From positions 16,976,501-17,040,500 of the forward strand of contig JARZZO010000004.1 in assembly GCA_030544215.1 (NCBI GenBank): DNA of 64,000 bases. Reading direction: 5' to 3'. The notes under the pieces are model-generated. The model ran no database searches and was not told the origin of the DNA. It saw nothing but the letters and a program-made list of their open reading frames with translations. Below, piece after piece: positions 1 through 11,165 of this stretch (position 1 is its first letter; each line of letters opens with the position of its first letter). This DNA is from Zantedeschia hybrid cultivar (Eukaryota > Streptophyta > Magnoliopsida > Alismatales > Araceae). The translations under genes and the position numbers were made by a program.

Positions 1-1555
1 ACCTAAAAGGAATATTTTCAACAATAACTTTACTTCCCCTAAAAATAATGTTGTTCCTTTCTCTCAATACAATCCAGTAAATCGTGTGTGGAAGAATGCC
101 CAATATGCTACTTTTCTCCTTGTGATGAGTTCTTCTCTTCATATTCTTGAAGAACAACCACATTTGTTGCACTGATTGAAAATTATCCTTAAACTTCAGC
201 ATGGGGAACCAAAAATATTCCAGACCTCCTGGCTTACCATAAAACCGACAAAAAGACGGTCAACATCTTCATCGTGAAGACCATAGAAAGAACATAAAGT
301 TTCTTCATTAGGACAACACTTGCTCCTATACATTTAGTGAAGATCCTCTTCTGATACAACAGCCAAAGAAATGCCTTCACCTTCCACACATATAGTATAA
401 TTAGGCAATTCCCCTTCCAGCACTGAATGATAAGACTTAACAGTGAATTTTCCTTTTGTAGGATCCCACAACATCTTGTCTGAATCTTAAACCTTAATGT
501 TAAGTGAATGTAACAACCCATCAAATTCTTCATCTTTCAGGCCTGTGTGTGTGTCTGAACACACCACTGCACATTGTTTCCTTCCAGTTCAAAGTAATCC
601 TTAACATAACAACATTGATTGGCAGCTATGGCATACAAACTGGGATAAGTATCTTTGAAACAATTTTCCCCTATCCATCATATGTCCTTCCAGAACAAAA
701 TATTCTGACCATTTCCAGCAGAATATAGAATGTGTTTCTTAAGTGAACGCTAGCCCTGATGATGTTTTTCCAAAGTGGAGACATGATACAATATTACCCT
801 TCCTTAAATAAAACTTATTAAGAGACGAATAATATGCTCGGTGAATCACTGTTTTTCATAAGCTCCCATCATTTTCCATCAATTCCCATAACCATTTTCC
901 CAACAGTGCTATGTTCCACATGCGTATATTTGTAACCCCCAGACCTCCTTTGACCTTAGGAGTACACACCTTCTCCCGTTTAACAAGAGAATTACACCCT
1001 TGTTATTTGCATTATATCCTCCCCAAAGAAATTTTCTACGGATCTGATCCATCCTTTTACAAACTTTTGAAGGCATTAAAAACTCTGAAAAATAGTGCAT
1101 GGGAATCGTAGACAGCACTGAATTCAGAAGAGTGAACCTACCTCCAAGCGACAAGAATTTAGTTTTCCAAGCTGACAACCTCTTCTGCATCCTTTGGATC
1201 AATGGACCCTGTCTGAAACTTTTAATCTTCTATCATTTAGAGGTAGACCCACGTAAGGTATTGAAAGCTTTCCTATATCGCACCCAAAGAAATGAGCAAC
1301 GCCCTCAATCAGAACTTCTTCCATATTAATGGCAAGGACTGAACTCTTCTCATAATTAATCAGCAGCCCAGCACAAGGCTCAAAACTCTTTCAGAATGAA
1401 ATGAATAATTTTCACATTTTCCATGTCTCCTTTGAAAAACATGATAGTGTCATTTGCGAACCGTAAATGAGAAATTCAGGATAGACCTCTGCAAATCTGG
1501 AACATTCTCATTCTCTGTTATCTTAGACAATTCGTTGGTAAATTTATCATTTCAT
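1..1555 (-). pseudogene. L1-type LINE remnant (reverse transcriptase plus zf-RVT)
   Basis: Minus-strand frames give the thumb and C-terminal part of a plant L1-clade LINE polyprotein, which copies element RNA into the genome by target-primed reverse transcription. The catalytic FADD box reads FAND (codons at 1449-1460, minus), so a metal-binding Asp is lost. Downstream come ISHL-type context, a stretch reading NYEKSSVLAINMEE, then LSAWKTKFLSLGGRFTLLNS (909-1202) and a frameshifted zinc-finger/C-terminal region (about 1-533). Frames are broken many times. The 3' end lies beyond the window and the 5' side fades near 1555, consistent with 5' truncation. L1 identity is strong; this copy is dead. 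Confidence 0.85.
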
Positions 1556-3400
1556 TTTATCATGTATAATCATGAGAAACTTTATTAATGATCCAAGATT
1601 TAGCTACAATAATCATAACCTGATTAATTTCAATGCTTTCATAAGCCTACATAAGTTGATCCTGGTAGAATCTCCTTTAATAAAGTAATAAATGAATCCT
1701 AAGTTTATTATCTTTTTTAAAATCTTAGAACTAATCATTTCATTTAAAAAGGAAGATAGGGATAGTATCACTCAACCGAAAAGAAGACTGCCCCTGGTAA
1801 AACTGTCACCACGAGCTAACACAAGCTGCTGCCCCCTGCAGTTTCCAGGACAGGTGGATGGGCTTTCTGGTTAATAGGATACAGGGTAACCTTATTCCCC
1901 TGATATATTTATTTAGTTTCATTTTACTTAACATATTACATGTAAATAAGGGAAGTACAACCCCCCCCCCCCCCCCCCCCCCCCGATTGATTTTTTTTGA
2001 AAGTACCCCCCATTTGAATTAAATAAAAATATCAGAAAAATCATATCCCCAACATATAAAAAGTCAAACTCTCCCTTCCTATAACATAAATCATGTTTTT
2101 AGCGATTCCGCTAAAACACCCATATACAGTTAATACATAAATGATCGCTTTTAATTAATATAAAAAATCTCACAAATCAAGTCTAATATCATGTGTTAAA
2201 ACCCAAAGTCCGATAGAATAAGTTTAATCTATATAGTACTTCTCCAAGGAGTTCTCCATCCTACTAACAGCACTTTAACTAAAATAGGAGTTGTTAGGAT
2301 TGGTCAAACCTAAGCAAAGATGCTTTCTAGAGCATAAATTAACCCATTCTAGAGTCTCTTGAAGCTTATACAGTGAAAAACTCTAAGAAAATTTGCAAAT
2401 ATACCCTAAACTTCATTATTTATAAAGATAGTCTTTATTTCTACACGTGAGTCTTTATAGTTACCCCTTTGGTTTGCAACCATGGGAAGTCCAAGGTTCA
2501 AGGATAAAGAGAGTCACTCCATGGGTATTAAGTGCACTGTCCTATAAAAGAAGACTGAAATAATAGCCCCTAGGAATGAAAAATTGGAGATTCCCAGATC
2601 CATCTAAGCTCTCTAGCCACTAGCTATAGGCTCCATAATAAGAAAAAAAAGGGAAATAAATTAGACTGGAACCACATAAGCAATTCTTAAAGGGGGAATT
2701 GGGGGAAGAGAACTTAGAAGCAACACTTCTCTGAGCTCGTTGCAGGATTCCAACTAGAAGATGCCCCTTTAATTTAATTTTAGAAAGAAAACCAAAATAA
2801 GTTAACAGTGTAAGAGTTGTACTACAATCACAATAATTCTGAATCTGTGCAGGAGATATATTTTAGGTATCTTGACCAAATTCAGTGACTGATGTAACAA
2901 GAAAAGAAGATTTGAGACAATGTATTATACATTGAAAAACCACAAGAAAGTAAAAAAAAGCAGGATAAGTTGGTATTGGTTTTTGTTATTTAATTGGATA
3001 GCAAAGGATAACCGAGTTGAAAATATCTGGAAAAGGATGCATTACGGATGGATTATTACTAGGGCCTTGCTACCATACCTATCAGGTTACGATACTAAAG
3101 GTTGTTGCCTTCTACAATAGGAGGCAGCCTCGTTTAATCAAAAGAAAAAAGAGACAAACCATGCAAATTCCCCAAAAAACTGCCTTTTTACCTCTCATGG
3201 ACTACAAAAAAGGAAATCAGACAAGGATCTTAGCATTCTCCTTATTGGTCATCCCAAGTGCTTACATAACCCGGGTGTTTTGACTGTGAGAAGACCTAAA
3301 TAATAACAAATTTTTATTACGTAGAAAGACAGTGATGTAACATAATTGATCGAAAGATAGAAGTAATAGCAGTACAAAGAACGATACCATAGCTTCTCAT
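1556..3400. other. Intergenic, no gene seen; poly-C tract
   Basis: No supportable coding region. The notable item is an uninterrupted C run at about 1962-1984 in AT-rich DNA. Near 2465 a short CCCCTTTGGTTTGCAACC resembles the terminus of the MITE at 20107-20277, but no partner end was found. The rest looks like decayed repeat or unconstrained DNA. Confidence 0.5.
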
Positions 3401-3408
3401 GAGAAAGC

Positions 3409-4300
3409 CACAACAAGGAGTCGTATAAACTTATTAGCAACTCTAAAACACCAAACACAGAGGACATTTGGATCTGACACACTAATCTCTTTCATTTAGG
3501 AAGAGTTAGCATATTCGATTCTAATGAACAATACCGTACATTCTCCAAAAAAGCCAAAAAAAGGAGTTGTATAAACTTATTAGCAACTCTAAAACACCAG
3601 ACACAAAGGGCATTTGGATCTGACACACTAGTCTCTTTCATTTAGCAAGAGTTAGTGATGGGGATCCGGAAGTAGCGTACCAACATAGACAATGCGTTAC
3701 ACACAATGGATTGCATCTATCGCTGTTGGAGAGCCATTCCAGCTTCCTTGTGGCTTGGAGATTCACCAGAGCGTGGTTGATGCATAGCTTATTGTCAGAA
3801 CTCAGACGAGTCCGTAGATGTTTTGTTTGGCCCATTTAATGCTCATTTAGGTCGTCTTCTATTTTCTAAAATTTTCTGCATGATTTTCACACTATTTTTC
3901 AGGTTAGGAGTATTTTGGTCCAAAGTCTAGTTTAAGGAGTCTTTAGGGTTTGTTTTCTTTTCAAAAGTGCTGTAATGCTCTTTTCAAACCAATGGTGAAA
4001 TTTTGCTGTGAATTCCTGGTATTTTCTTGAGTTTCTCTCTGAGACCAAGAAGATGACCCTGAGATGGAGTAGAAAAAGCCTTGCGACAGGGTCGGTAAGA
4101 CACCTGAATATCGTGGGGGCGTTACATCTCCGATCATTCCACATCAGTTAGCATATTTAATTCTAATGAACGATACCATACATTCTCCAGATAATGCCAC
4201 AAAAGCAATTGTATAAACTTATTAGCAACTTTAATACACACACAGCATCTTGATGTGGCACACTAATCTCTTTCATTCAGCAAAAGTTAATGTATTTTAT
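3409..4300. repeat. Three diverged units of a ~145-bp repeat, split by a solo LTR
   Basis: Phrases such as TATAAACTTATTAGCAACT, GGATCTGACACACTA and CTCTTTCATTTAG recur in order near 3425-3500, 3570-3650 and 4210-4290. Units 1 and 2 are about 145 bp apart. The junction of units 2 and 3 is interrupted by the LTR at 3656-4146. Once that is ignored, unit 2 continues with the same GTTAGCATATT... text seen after unit 1, so unit 1 serves as an empty-site control. Confidence 0.8.
3651..4151 (-). mobile_element. Solo LTR (491 bp) with GTTAG target duplication
   Basis: The element runs 3656-4146, begins TGATGG and ends CACATCA, so its ends are TGATG...CATCA. It is flanked by direct repeats GTTAG at 3651-3655 and 4147-4151, the 5-bp duplication expected of LTR retrotransposons. 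Read on the minus strand it starts TGATGTGGAATGATCGGAG followed by TAACGCCCCCA, a style seen in plant Gypsy LTRs; that family call and the strand are inference. No internal gag-pol remains, so it is a solo LTR left by LTR-LTR recombination. Confidence 0.85.
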
Positions 4301-5188
4301 TCTAGTCTCTAGAGATAAAAGAATACTAACAAGTGTGTTCATTTGAAGATCCCAGATCCACTGTTGAGATATGGGTTTTACTTTAGTGATCCCTCTATCA
4401 AATGAGAAGTTACCTGTATTGGTGCTAATATTCCACAAGGTCCCCCCTCATGTTGCACCAGACCCATACATGTGTCTGGATCAGCACTGAACCTGCAGGT
4501 TTTTTGTGGAACTACTCAGAAACAGTGGTAATAGGAAAACATAATTAAAATGAACAACAAAGGACAAAAAATCTATGGAATTAATATTAAATAACTCATT
4601 AACATTATTCCTACTAGAGGCTACATTGCCAATGATATTGATGATAATGAGAGCAGAAAATAAAAAAAAGGCACCACCTGGACTCATGATAAAAAAACCC
4701 ATGATTGATTAATTGCTTCTTCCAGAAATTGGATTCAAACAAGGAATCTGCATGCTTACACTGCAAAGAAGCTTATTTCAGCTTCTATGACAAAAATCTT
4801 GAAAAAAGGATTGAAAAGCTTAAAACTTGAGCTGAGCTTTTTTATTGAGAACCATATTCTTTGAAAATTACAACTAGTACCGCACATTACCAACCAAAAT
4901 TTATCCAAGTTTCTCTAAGTTGTTATGAGCTCTTTTCTTGGGCCGAGGTGGATGAGGATGCGGTACAAACCACTATTCATGAAATTTTAAACAAAAGTAA
5001 GTAGAATTATACGGCAACTACGAAATAATAACACCAGATTACCCTTGCTGACCTTATTATGCTCCCAAAGGAATTATAACGAATATAACACAATATATAT
5101 AACAATATACCTAATGAATGTAACACTGTACCAACCTACTTCTGCTCCAAGAAATGGATAGACTCAAGTATAAAATTCATTGTGAAAC
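4301..5188. other. Intergenic, nothing recognised
   Basis: AT-rich sequence without convincing coding potential, terminal repeats or promoter architecture. Confidence 0.4.
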
Positions 5189-7059
5189 AAAATGAGACTT
5201 TTTTTTGGAAGGTGACCAATAGGTCACAATTTCATTGAAAGATAAATACAATATGTACAACAGAGAGCAAAGCAACTCTCAAAAACACCCACAGACCCCT
5301 TACAAAGTTAAAGCCCCTTCTCCAAAGAACACCTCCCCCCAATATATCTTATCAAAGAGATAAGATATAAAACACAAAAGGCAACAAAATTACAGAGTCA
5401 GCCATACATCCTCAACCACTGCTGCAAGTCAGACATAAGAGGAGAAAATTTTGGATCCACCACTAATCTTGCAGCTTTTCCCCAATCAGAAACCCATTTA
5501 ACAATCCTGCCCATGATGTTGTAGAAGCTGACAAACTCATTCCCGAATCTTCTAAAATTCCTTTCAGTCCACACTCCCCACAAAAATGCTGGAAGGATGA
5601 TTGACCATAGGTCCCTCTCAGCTGTATAAGGACACAGCTTGGCCCACCCATCCAACATCTGAAGAATTGAGGGGGGTTCCTCCCAGGTGACATTGAGACA
5701 TCTGCAACAAGACGACCACCAAACATAGACAATTCCACAATGGCAAAACATATGCTCAGCATCCTCAATAAATCTTCCACAGTAAATACAGTTGAATTTC
5801 TGCACAGGAAAGAATCTTCTGAGTCTATCCATCGTGTGTAACCTTCCCAAAGCCATCTTCCAAAGGAAGAGGTTGATCTTGCAAGGTAAAAACTTGGACC
5901 AAACAATATGTTCCCAGGACACTCTAACACCACTGTCATTAAACACTATTAACAGAGCATTAACAGAAAAAATTCCTTTAGAGTTCCAAACCCAAAGTCT
6001 TGTGTCAACATAGTTTCTCTGTAGCCTAATATTCTGAATGATATTCAGCACAACCACCAATTCTCGAGTTTCCCGAGCTGTAAGATTTCTTCTAAATGTC
6101 AAGTTCCAAGGATTGGAATGTCCATACGAATACAATTCAGAAACAGATTTGTTTTTATCTTCAGAAATCTGATACAAATTAGTGAATTTTGCAGCCAGAG
6201 GCTGAAAGGAAATCCACCTATCTTCCCAAAATCTGACTGAGGACCCATTACCAATTTGAAAAGAAATAGAAGGAGCAATCAAATCAGTCATCTTGATAAT
6301 GTTCCTCTATATAGGAGACATATTAGACAAAGATGTTGGGTACAAGTTCCATCTAGATGTACCATGATAATATTTCCCCCTAATGATCTTGATCCACAAA
6401 GCATCTTCCTCCTCCCCCATCCTCCAAATCCACTTGGCCAATAAAGCTTGATTAAAGGTCCCAATCTTCACCAAACCAACCCCTCCTTGAATCTTGCTTC
6501 TACAAACCTTGTCCCATGCTATAAGATGCAAGGATCTTGAAACTCTCTTCCCTCCTTCCTAGAAAAAGAGGCTTCTTTTAGATTCTAATAATCTCTCGAC
6601 CTTTTTCGGAATTCTGAATATGGAAAGATAATATGTTGCCAAAGAGTATAGAATTGATTTAGATAACACCCATCTACCTCCAGCTGATAAAAACTTGGCT
6701 TTCCACCCTTCCAATCTCTGCTCAAACTTTCTAATAAGGTCATCCCAATCTCTGACTTTGCATTGAACATCAGACAGAGGGAGGCCTAGATAAGAAATTG
6801 GGAAAGAGGATACCTTACAAGTCAATGTCTCAGCAATTTCCTGAACTCTCTCCTGGCCCAAATTAATTCTTACCACCTCAGATTTCCGGAAATTAATGGC
6901 CAACCCTGTAATGGTTTCGGTTAGAATCAGTAAAGTCTTCATATTTGTAAGCATAACATTATTTCCAAAAGAAAACAACAGTGTATCATCTGCAAACTAA
7001 AGGTGTGACAGCAAAAAACCATCTGCAAACTAAAAGTGTGACAAGAAAATGAGACTTTT
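5189..7059 (-). mobile_element. 5'-truncated L1 LINE with target-site duplication
   Basis: Minus-strand element of about 1.85 kb. Its 3' poly(A) is the T run starting at 5199, followed on the plus strand by GGAAGGTGACC and TCACAATTTCATTGAA, shared with the LINE at 60.2 kb. Direct repeats AAAATGAGAC (extendable by TTTT) flank it at 5189-5198 and 7046-7055. It is truncated at the RT palm. A 30-bp stretch around the truncation point is duplicated in tandem (about 6988-7045). Confidence 0.9.
5398..6996 (-). pseudogene. L1 reverse transcriptase C-terminal half and zf-RVT domain (broken)
   Basis: Order on the minus strand: FADDTLLFSFG catalytic box (FADD at 6985-6996, preceded by SHL then a stop where the family has Gln); SYLGLPLS and FLSAGGRWVLSKS (6559-6978); LIAWDKVCRSKIQGGVGLVKI and the following segment (6307-6531); then a 297-residue open stretch (5398-6291) with WVWNSKGIFSVN, KINLFLWKMALGRL and the zinc finger CIYCGRFIEDAEHMFCHC. 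At least two frame breaks separate the parts. This is one degenerate ORF2, not three genes. The long open C-terminal part suggests a moderately young copy. Confidence 0.88.
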
Positions 7060-7069
7060 ACGTGTATAA

Positions 7070-7285
7070 TGGTTGGCAGTATCGGCCGATACCGATATGT
7101 ATCGGTGGGTGCCGATACCATACCGAGCGGACCGATACCGGCCGATACTGATCCGGTACTGGAACAAAATGGATCCGATACCAGCCAATACTGGCCTATA
7201 CGGCCGATACTGATATCGGTACGTATCGGTGTCGGTACCCTCTGACACCGATACCGATACCGGTATTACCATCCTTGATACGCTC
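7070..7285. repeat. GC-rich palindromic word island (CCGATACCGATA type)
   Basis: Dense, imperfectly repeated words such as GGCCGATACCGATAT, GCCGATACC and CGGTATCGG, which are mutually reverse-complementary. The island sits in AT-rich surroundings right after the LINE and is bounded by ATAATGG on the left and TTACCATCC on the right. No coding role; see the finding on word islands. Confidence 0.6.
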
Positions 7286-9030
7286 GGTAGAATTTTGCTT
7301 ATGTATAAATAAGTCTTTAATGTAATGTCATGAAAACCCTCCCTAAAGGGTAAAAATGTCATGATTATCCCTTTCAATGTCACCAGAAGAATATGCTTGT
7401 AAATTGTACTATTACCCAAGGTATTCTTGACATTGAAAAGGGTAATCATGATATTGCTTTTCACCTAGGAGGTATTCATGATATTACAGTTTTAGGGTGA
7501 ACTATTATGCAATATTTTTTTTAATAAAGGGTATTCGGTATTCACTTGAAAAGTATAAGGGAGTCTTCTGGGCTCCACAAATTTACCCCCATGGCCCAAT
7601 CATAGTTAAATATTGTATTATACATGTCAGGTATTTGTCAATTTCCAAATTAAACTTTTGTATGCAACACCGAATCAGAAGATAGCCAAAAATACTTGCT
7701 CTTTTTTACACCAACCGTTTTATTCACGTATAATACAAGATGTTCAATACTTTTCGTTTAGTACACTATATTATTGAATTAAAATAATACTTTTACTACT
7801 TAAATATAGAACATGAGAATATATGATTAAAAACTCATTTTCATTGACAAAAACTGGTAATTTGGTTAATAACTATTTATTACATAATTATATATTTATT
7901 ATTTAAAATTTTGCTATAAAATTTATATATGTCTTTCCAGATCTTTTTTAATCTTTTTAATTGTTTGACCGAAGTTTTGACTGTGTTATTCAAAGTTTAA
8001 ACCAAATGATATCCGAACGTATCCTTGCCGCCATACCGTATTAACTATGGGCCCAATCAACATCCTGAATTATGATAATAATAATCCCTGTGACCCATTT
8101 TTGAATCTTCTACCATTTTATTCCAATCAAATATTTTCAGCGTGTGGAATTAAAAAAAAAGAATAAGCCACCGGTCCTTTTCGCATTTTCAAGGACAGGC
8201 CCTAATCTGCCATGTCATAGGATCATGTATCCTCCCTCCAATCTATAACCAGGATTCAAGTAAAAGAGCTTCCAAAACATGTGGATGATGCCTCATTCTA
8301 CAAATACAGTGTCGACTCAAGAGATTCAGCTACATATGATACCACAAAATTATGTTCCATGAACCCAATCTAGCCCTTAATCCAAAAATGAAACCTGAGC
8401 TAACCAATCAAGGATTCTTCTCCTTAGATAAGTTAGTCAAACTAATACTTGCAACATCTCCACTACTGCTGCATCATCTGGCAGAGAGATAGATGCTGGA
8501 ATACAGCAAGGCGACAAGGTCTTTGGATATGACCCTCCCGCTTCATGCATGTGCCATTGGATGAAAAGCCGATGGCCATTGGAAGAAGAAGTTTGGACAT
8601 ACCTTGCAAATAACATAATATACATTTTTTAAAGGTGCAAAAAATATAATCTACAAAGTTTCGTTGACATTCTACTAAGGAAAGTTATCTATTATGGAAT
8701 ACAGTATTTGGTTTTTATTATATATCAGTCCTCCTTAAAGCAAGGGATTCAAGATTCTGAAGCTTGCAGGAAAAAATGTGGATATCAGACTTCCTAAATA
8801 AGACAGCAAGTTTTTTTCATTTCTTTCTCGTTTCTAATCTTCTTCCTTTGCTTCCTCCATCCATATATTCCCCTTAAATTTCTGACTTAATCTTGCCTTT
8901 TTGCCTCTACCTTCTGCCCATTTATGTTTGAAGCAGATGGAGTACACTGGAAGTCTCCTAGCATTATGCCACATGGTACATGCTGAAAGCTGATAGATGA
9001 GAAACTCTTCATGTTTACATCAAGGTTCGC
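7286..9030. other. Intergenic, nothing firm
   Basis: No supportable gene. A short piece at about 8010-8050 ends CCATACCGTATTAACTATGG, resembling the boundary of the word islands at 9.05-9.38 kb. Otherwise AT-rich unassigned DNA. Confidence 0.4.
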
Positions 9031-9044
9031 TGTATTGCTGATCC

Positions 9045-9385
9045 GTGTCTGATCATATCTTCCCATATACGGTACGATACCGATCCGACTTGGTCCGACT
9101 CACACGAGTCCAGCCAATGAGTTTGTTAAAATCAATGAGTTGTTTGTTAAAATTAATGAGTTTAAGTCACATTTTAGAGAAATGTATCATATTAATTGAT
9201 ATAAAAAGTATAATTTTACTTATCAAGTAGGAAAAACTCAACTGAAAACATCCCATTAAGCATGTATGAGTCGGCACGATCTGCTCCAACTCAATGCATA
9301 TCAGTGGATCGGGTCGGCCCAAATACGAGTTGACTCGTACGAGTCGGCCCAATCCGGTATGATACGCAAACTATGGTTTACATAT
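9045..9385. repeat. Palindromic word island (GAGTCGGCC / CGATCCGAC type)
   Basis: Two GC-rich blocks (about 9060-9115 and 9265-9365) with words such as GTCCGACTCACACGAGTC, CGAGTCGGC and GGGTCGGCCC, many in inverted orientation. They are separated by AT-rich sequence with a GTTTGTTAAAATYAATGAGTT duplication. The right edge GCAAACTATGGTTTA matches the boundary motif of other islands. Confidence 0.55.
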
Positions 9386-9669
9386 GATACTTGATTCAAT
9401 ATACGTCATACATCACTCTGCGTTATGCTTCAGCTAATACAATTCCAATTGCACATTTCATCTGGCCTGTCTATCAATCCTGGAACATGTTTCATATGGT
9501 CCAGATAGAAATAAGTGTCAAAATGGTTTGTGATCACCATTTAATTTATGCACTTGAGAAGAACAATATCCTCTTCAAGGCTGTCAACTGTGAGTTTTGA
9601 TTATGCAATATGCAGCATAAAATAACAAGCAGTTCACCTTCAACGTTCCCTTTTGAACCATCTATAAGC

Positions 9670-9790
9670 ATAATGGTCCAGGCGGTAAGGTGACCCAAGG
9701 CATACTTGGGGTCCCTGAGCACCTATATGACACGTAGGTGCCTACCTAGGTGGCGTCTAAGTGGCACCTTCATAGCCATGTGATTTTGTT
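9670..9790. repeat. Word island (CCTAGGTGGC type)
   Basis: Runs of GGCGGTAAGGTGACC, GTAGGTGCCTACCTAGGTGG and GTGGCACC ending with CATAGCCATG. Same vocabulary as the block at 13.3-13.9 kb. Confidence 0.5.
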
Positions 9791-10440
9791 ACTTCTAGAG
9801 AAGGAGGAAGAAAGGACGAGGATACATGAAACCCAGGAAGAGTGAGAGGACGAAAGGCGGGAAACAACCTCTCTTGTTGTCACAATTGCCAAAAAAACTG
9901 CACTTTGTCATTTGGCTCATAAGTGGACGTTAACGGCCACGAAGGGTTCCAAGTTCCTCAACACTGACAAGTGGAGGTTGTTGCCTCTTTGCAGCCATCA
10001 TAGCGATAGAAGAATCTTGCTGCCTGTAGAGGAGTGTTTCGCACAATGCCAAGACTGGTTTGCCAAGGAAGGATAAGGCCAAAGACAATGAGGAAAATGA
10101 AATGATGAGGAAGACAATATGAAGAGGCATAAAAAACAAGAGCCTAGTCATCCACACAACCTTGTTTATATTAAGGCTGGGTCTCAAGACTTCCAATGAA
10201 CCTAGTTTGACTTTGATTGTAAGAACCCACTAAATTAAATAGGGATACACAAACATACAGTTGTAGGATTCACATTGAACGAAAATAATTAAAAGAAGAA
10301 AATCAAAGTTAAATCTTTTAAACCCCAAAAGAAATTAGAAGGATATATCTGAAAATATAGAGTTATAATTTAAATTATTAAAGTTTAGGTAGGAAAGTAA
10401 AAGATAAAAAAGACAGGTTTATTTGTAAAGTTCATAGTGG
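9791..10440. other. Intergenic, nothing recognised
   Basis: An 88-codon minus-strand reading frame at 9930-10196 (ending ...PLVSVEELGTLRGR) resembles nothing I can place. It has no splice context or supporting neighbours and is not called as a gene. Confidence 0.35.
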
Positions 10441-10680
10441 GTCTTTACTGATTATTTAATGGACGGTATTTGGGTCTATTTTAATGTATTTAATGGGCCA
10501 GGATTATTGGGTTTTAATGGGCCTTATCTGCAGGTTATTGGGCTTGATTCTTGGGCCCTGTTAGGCCTGTTGTTTGGGCTGGCCAGGGAGCCCAAGAGGG
10601 AGGCTACCACCTCTCTCCCCCCTGCTCACAACCGCCTATCACCCTCTATAAAGAGGGGAGCGGCTGCTGCCAGCAGATGA
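10440..10680 (+). promoter_or_regulatory. Possible promoter, TATA box CTATAAAG near 10647
   Basis: The sequence shifts from AT-rich to GC-rich, with several TGGGCC(T/C) words (10495-10570). These TCP-site-like elements are common in plant promoters. A TATA-like CTCTATAAAGAGG follows near 10645, then the purine-rich transcribed-like stretch. This could be an LTR U3/R or a lost gene promoter. I looked for a TG...CA LTR with a 5-bp duplication and did not find one. Confidence 0.35.
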
Positions 10681-11165
10681 GAAAGGGAGAGAAGGGCGGT
10701 GAGAGGTGGAGATAAGAAAGAGAGAAAGGGAGAGCAGGGAGAAAGAGAGAGAGAGAGGCGGTGGGGGAAGCTAGAGAGAGAAAGAGAGGGACTGTTAGAG
10801 AGATAAAGAGAGAAAACAAGGAGAGGAGGAGAAAAGGAGTGAGATAGAGAAGAAGTTTGAGGGTGAGGTAGAAGAAGAAATTGAAGGAGTGCGAAGAATA
10901 GAGAGAGAGACTATGGGAGAATTAGAGAGAGAATCTGTTAGAGAGAGAAAGAGAGACGATGAAAAAGAAAGGATAAGAGAACAAGGGAGAGAGGAAGAAA
11001 GAGAAGGAGAGGGGACTACTCGTTCCATCCGGCAAGTTAGAGAAAGAAGAACATCAAGGAGAGAGGGAAAACATTGAGACGGAGGGGGAATTAGAGGAAG
11101 AAGAAGAAAAAAAAAATGAAGACTAGAGAGAGAAAGTGGAGAAGAACAGTGAGAGAGGTAGAAAA
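10680..11165. repeat. ~480-bp purine (GA) tract
   Basis: Almost only A and G on the plus strand (GAGAGA, GAAGAAG, GGAGAAAG units, interrupted). The long open frames here on both strands are composition artefacts of RE/SL-rich codons and are not genes. Such tracts can form triplex (H-) DNA and often lie in 5' leaders of plant transposons. Confidence 0.75.

Noticed and set aside
9930..10196. 88-codon minus-strand frame
   Set aside because: No recognised motif, splice context or promoter; not supportable as a gene.
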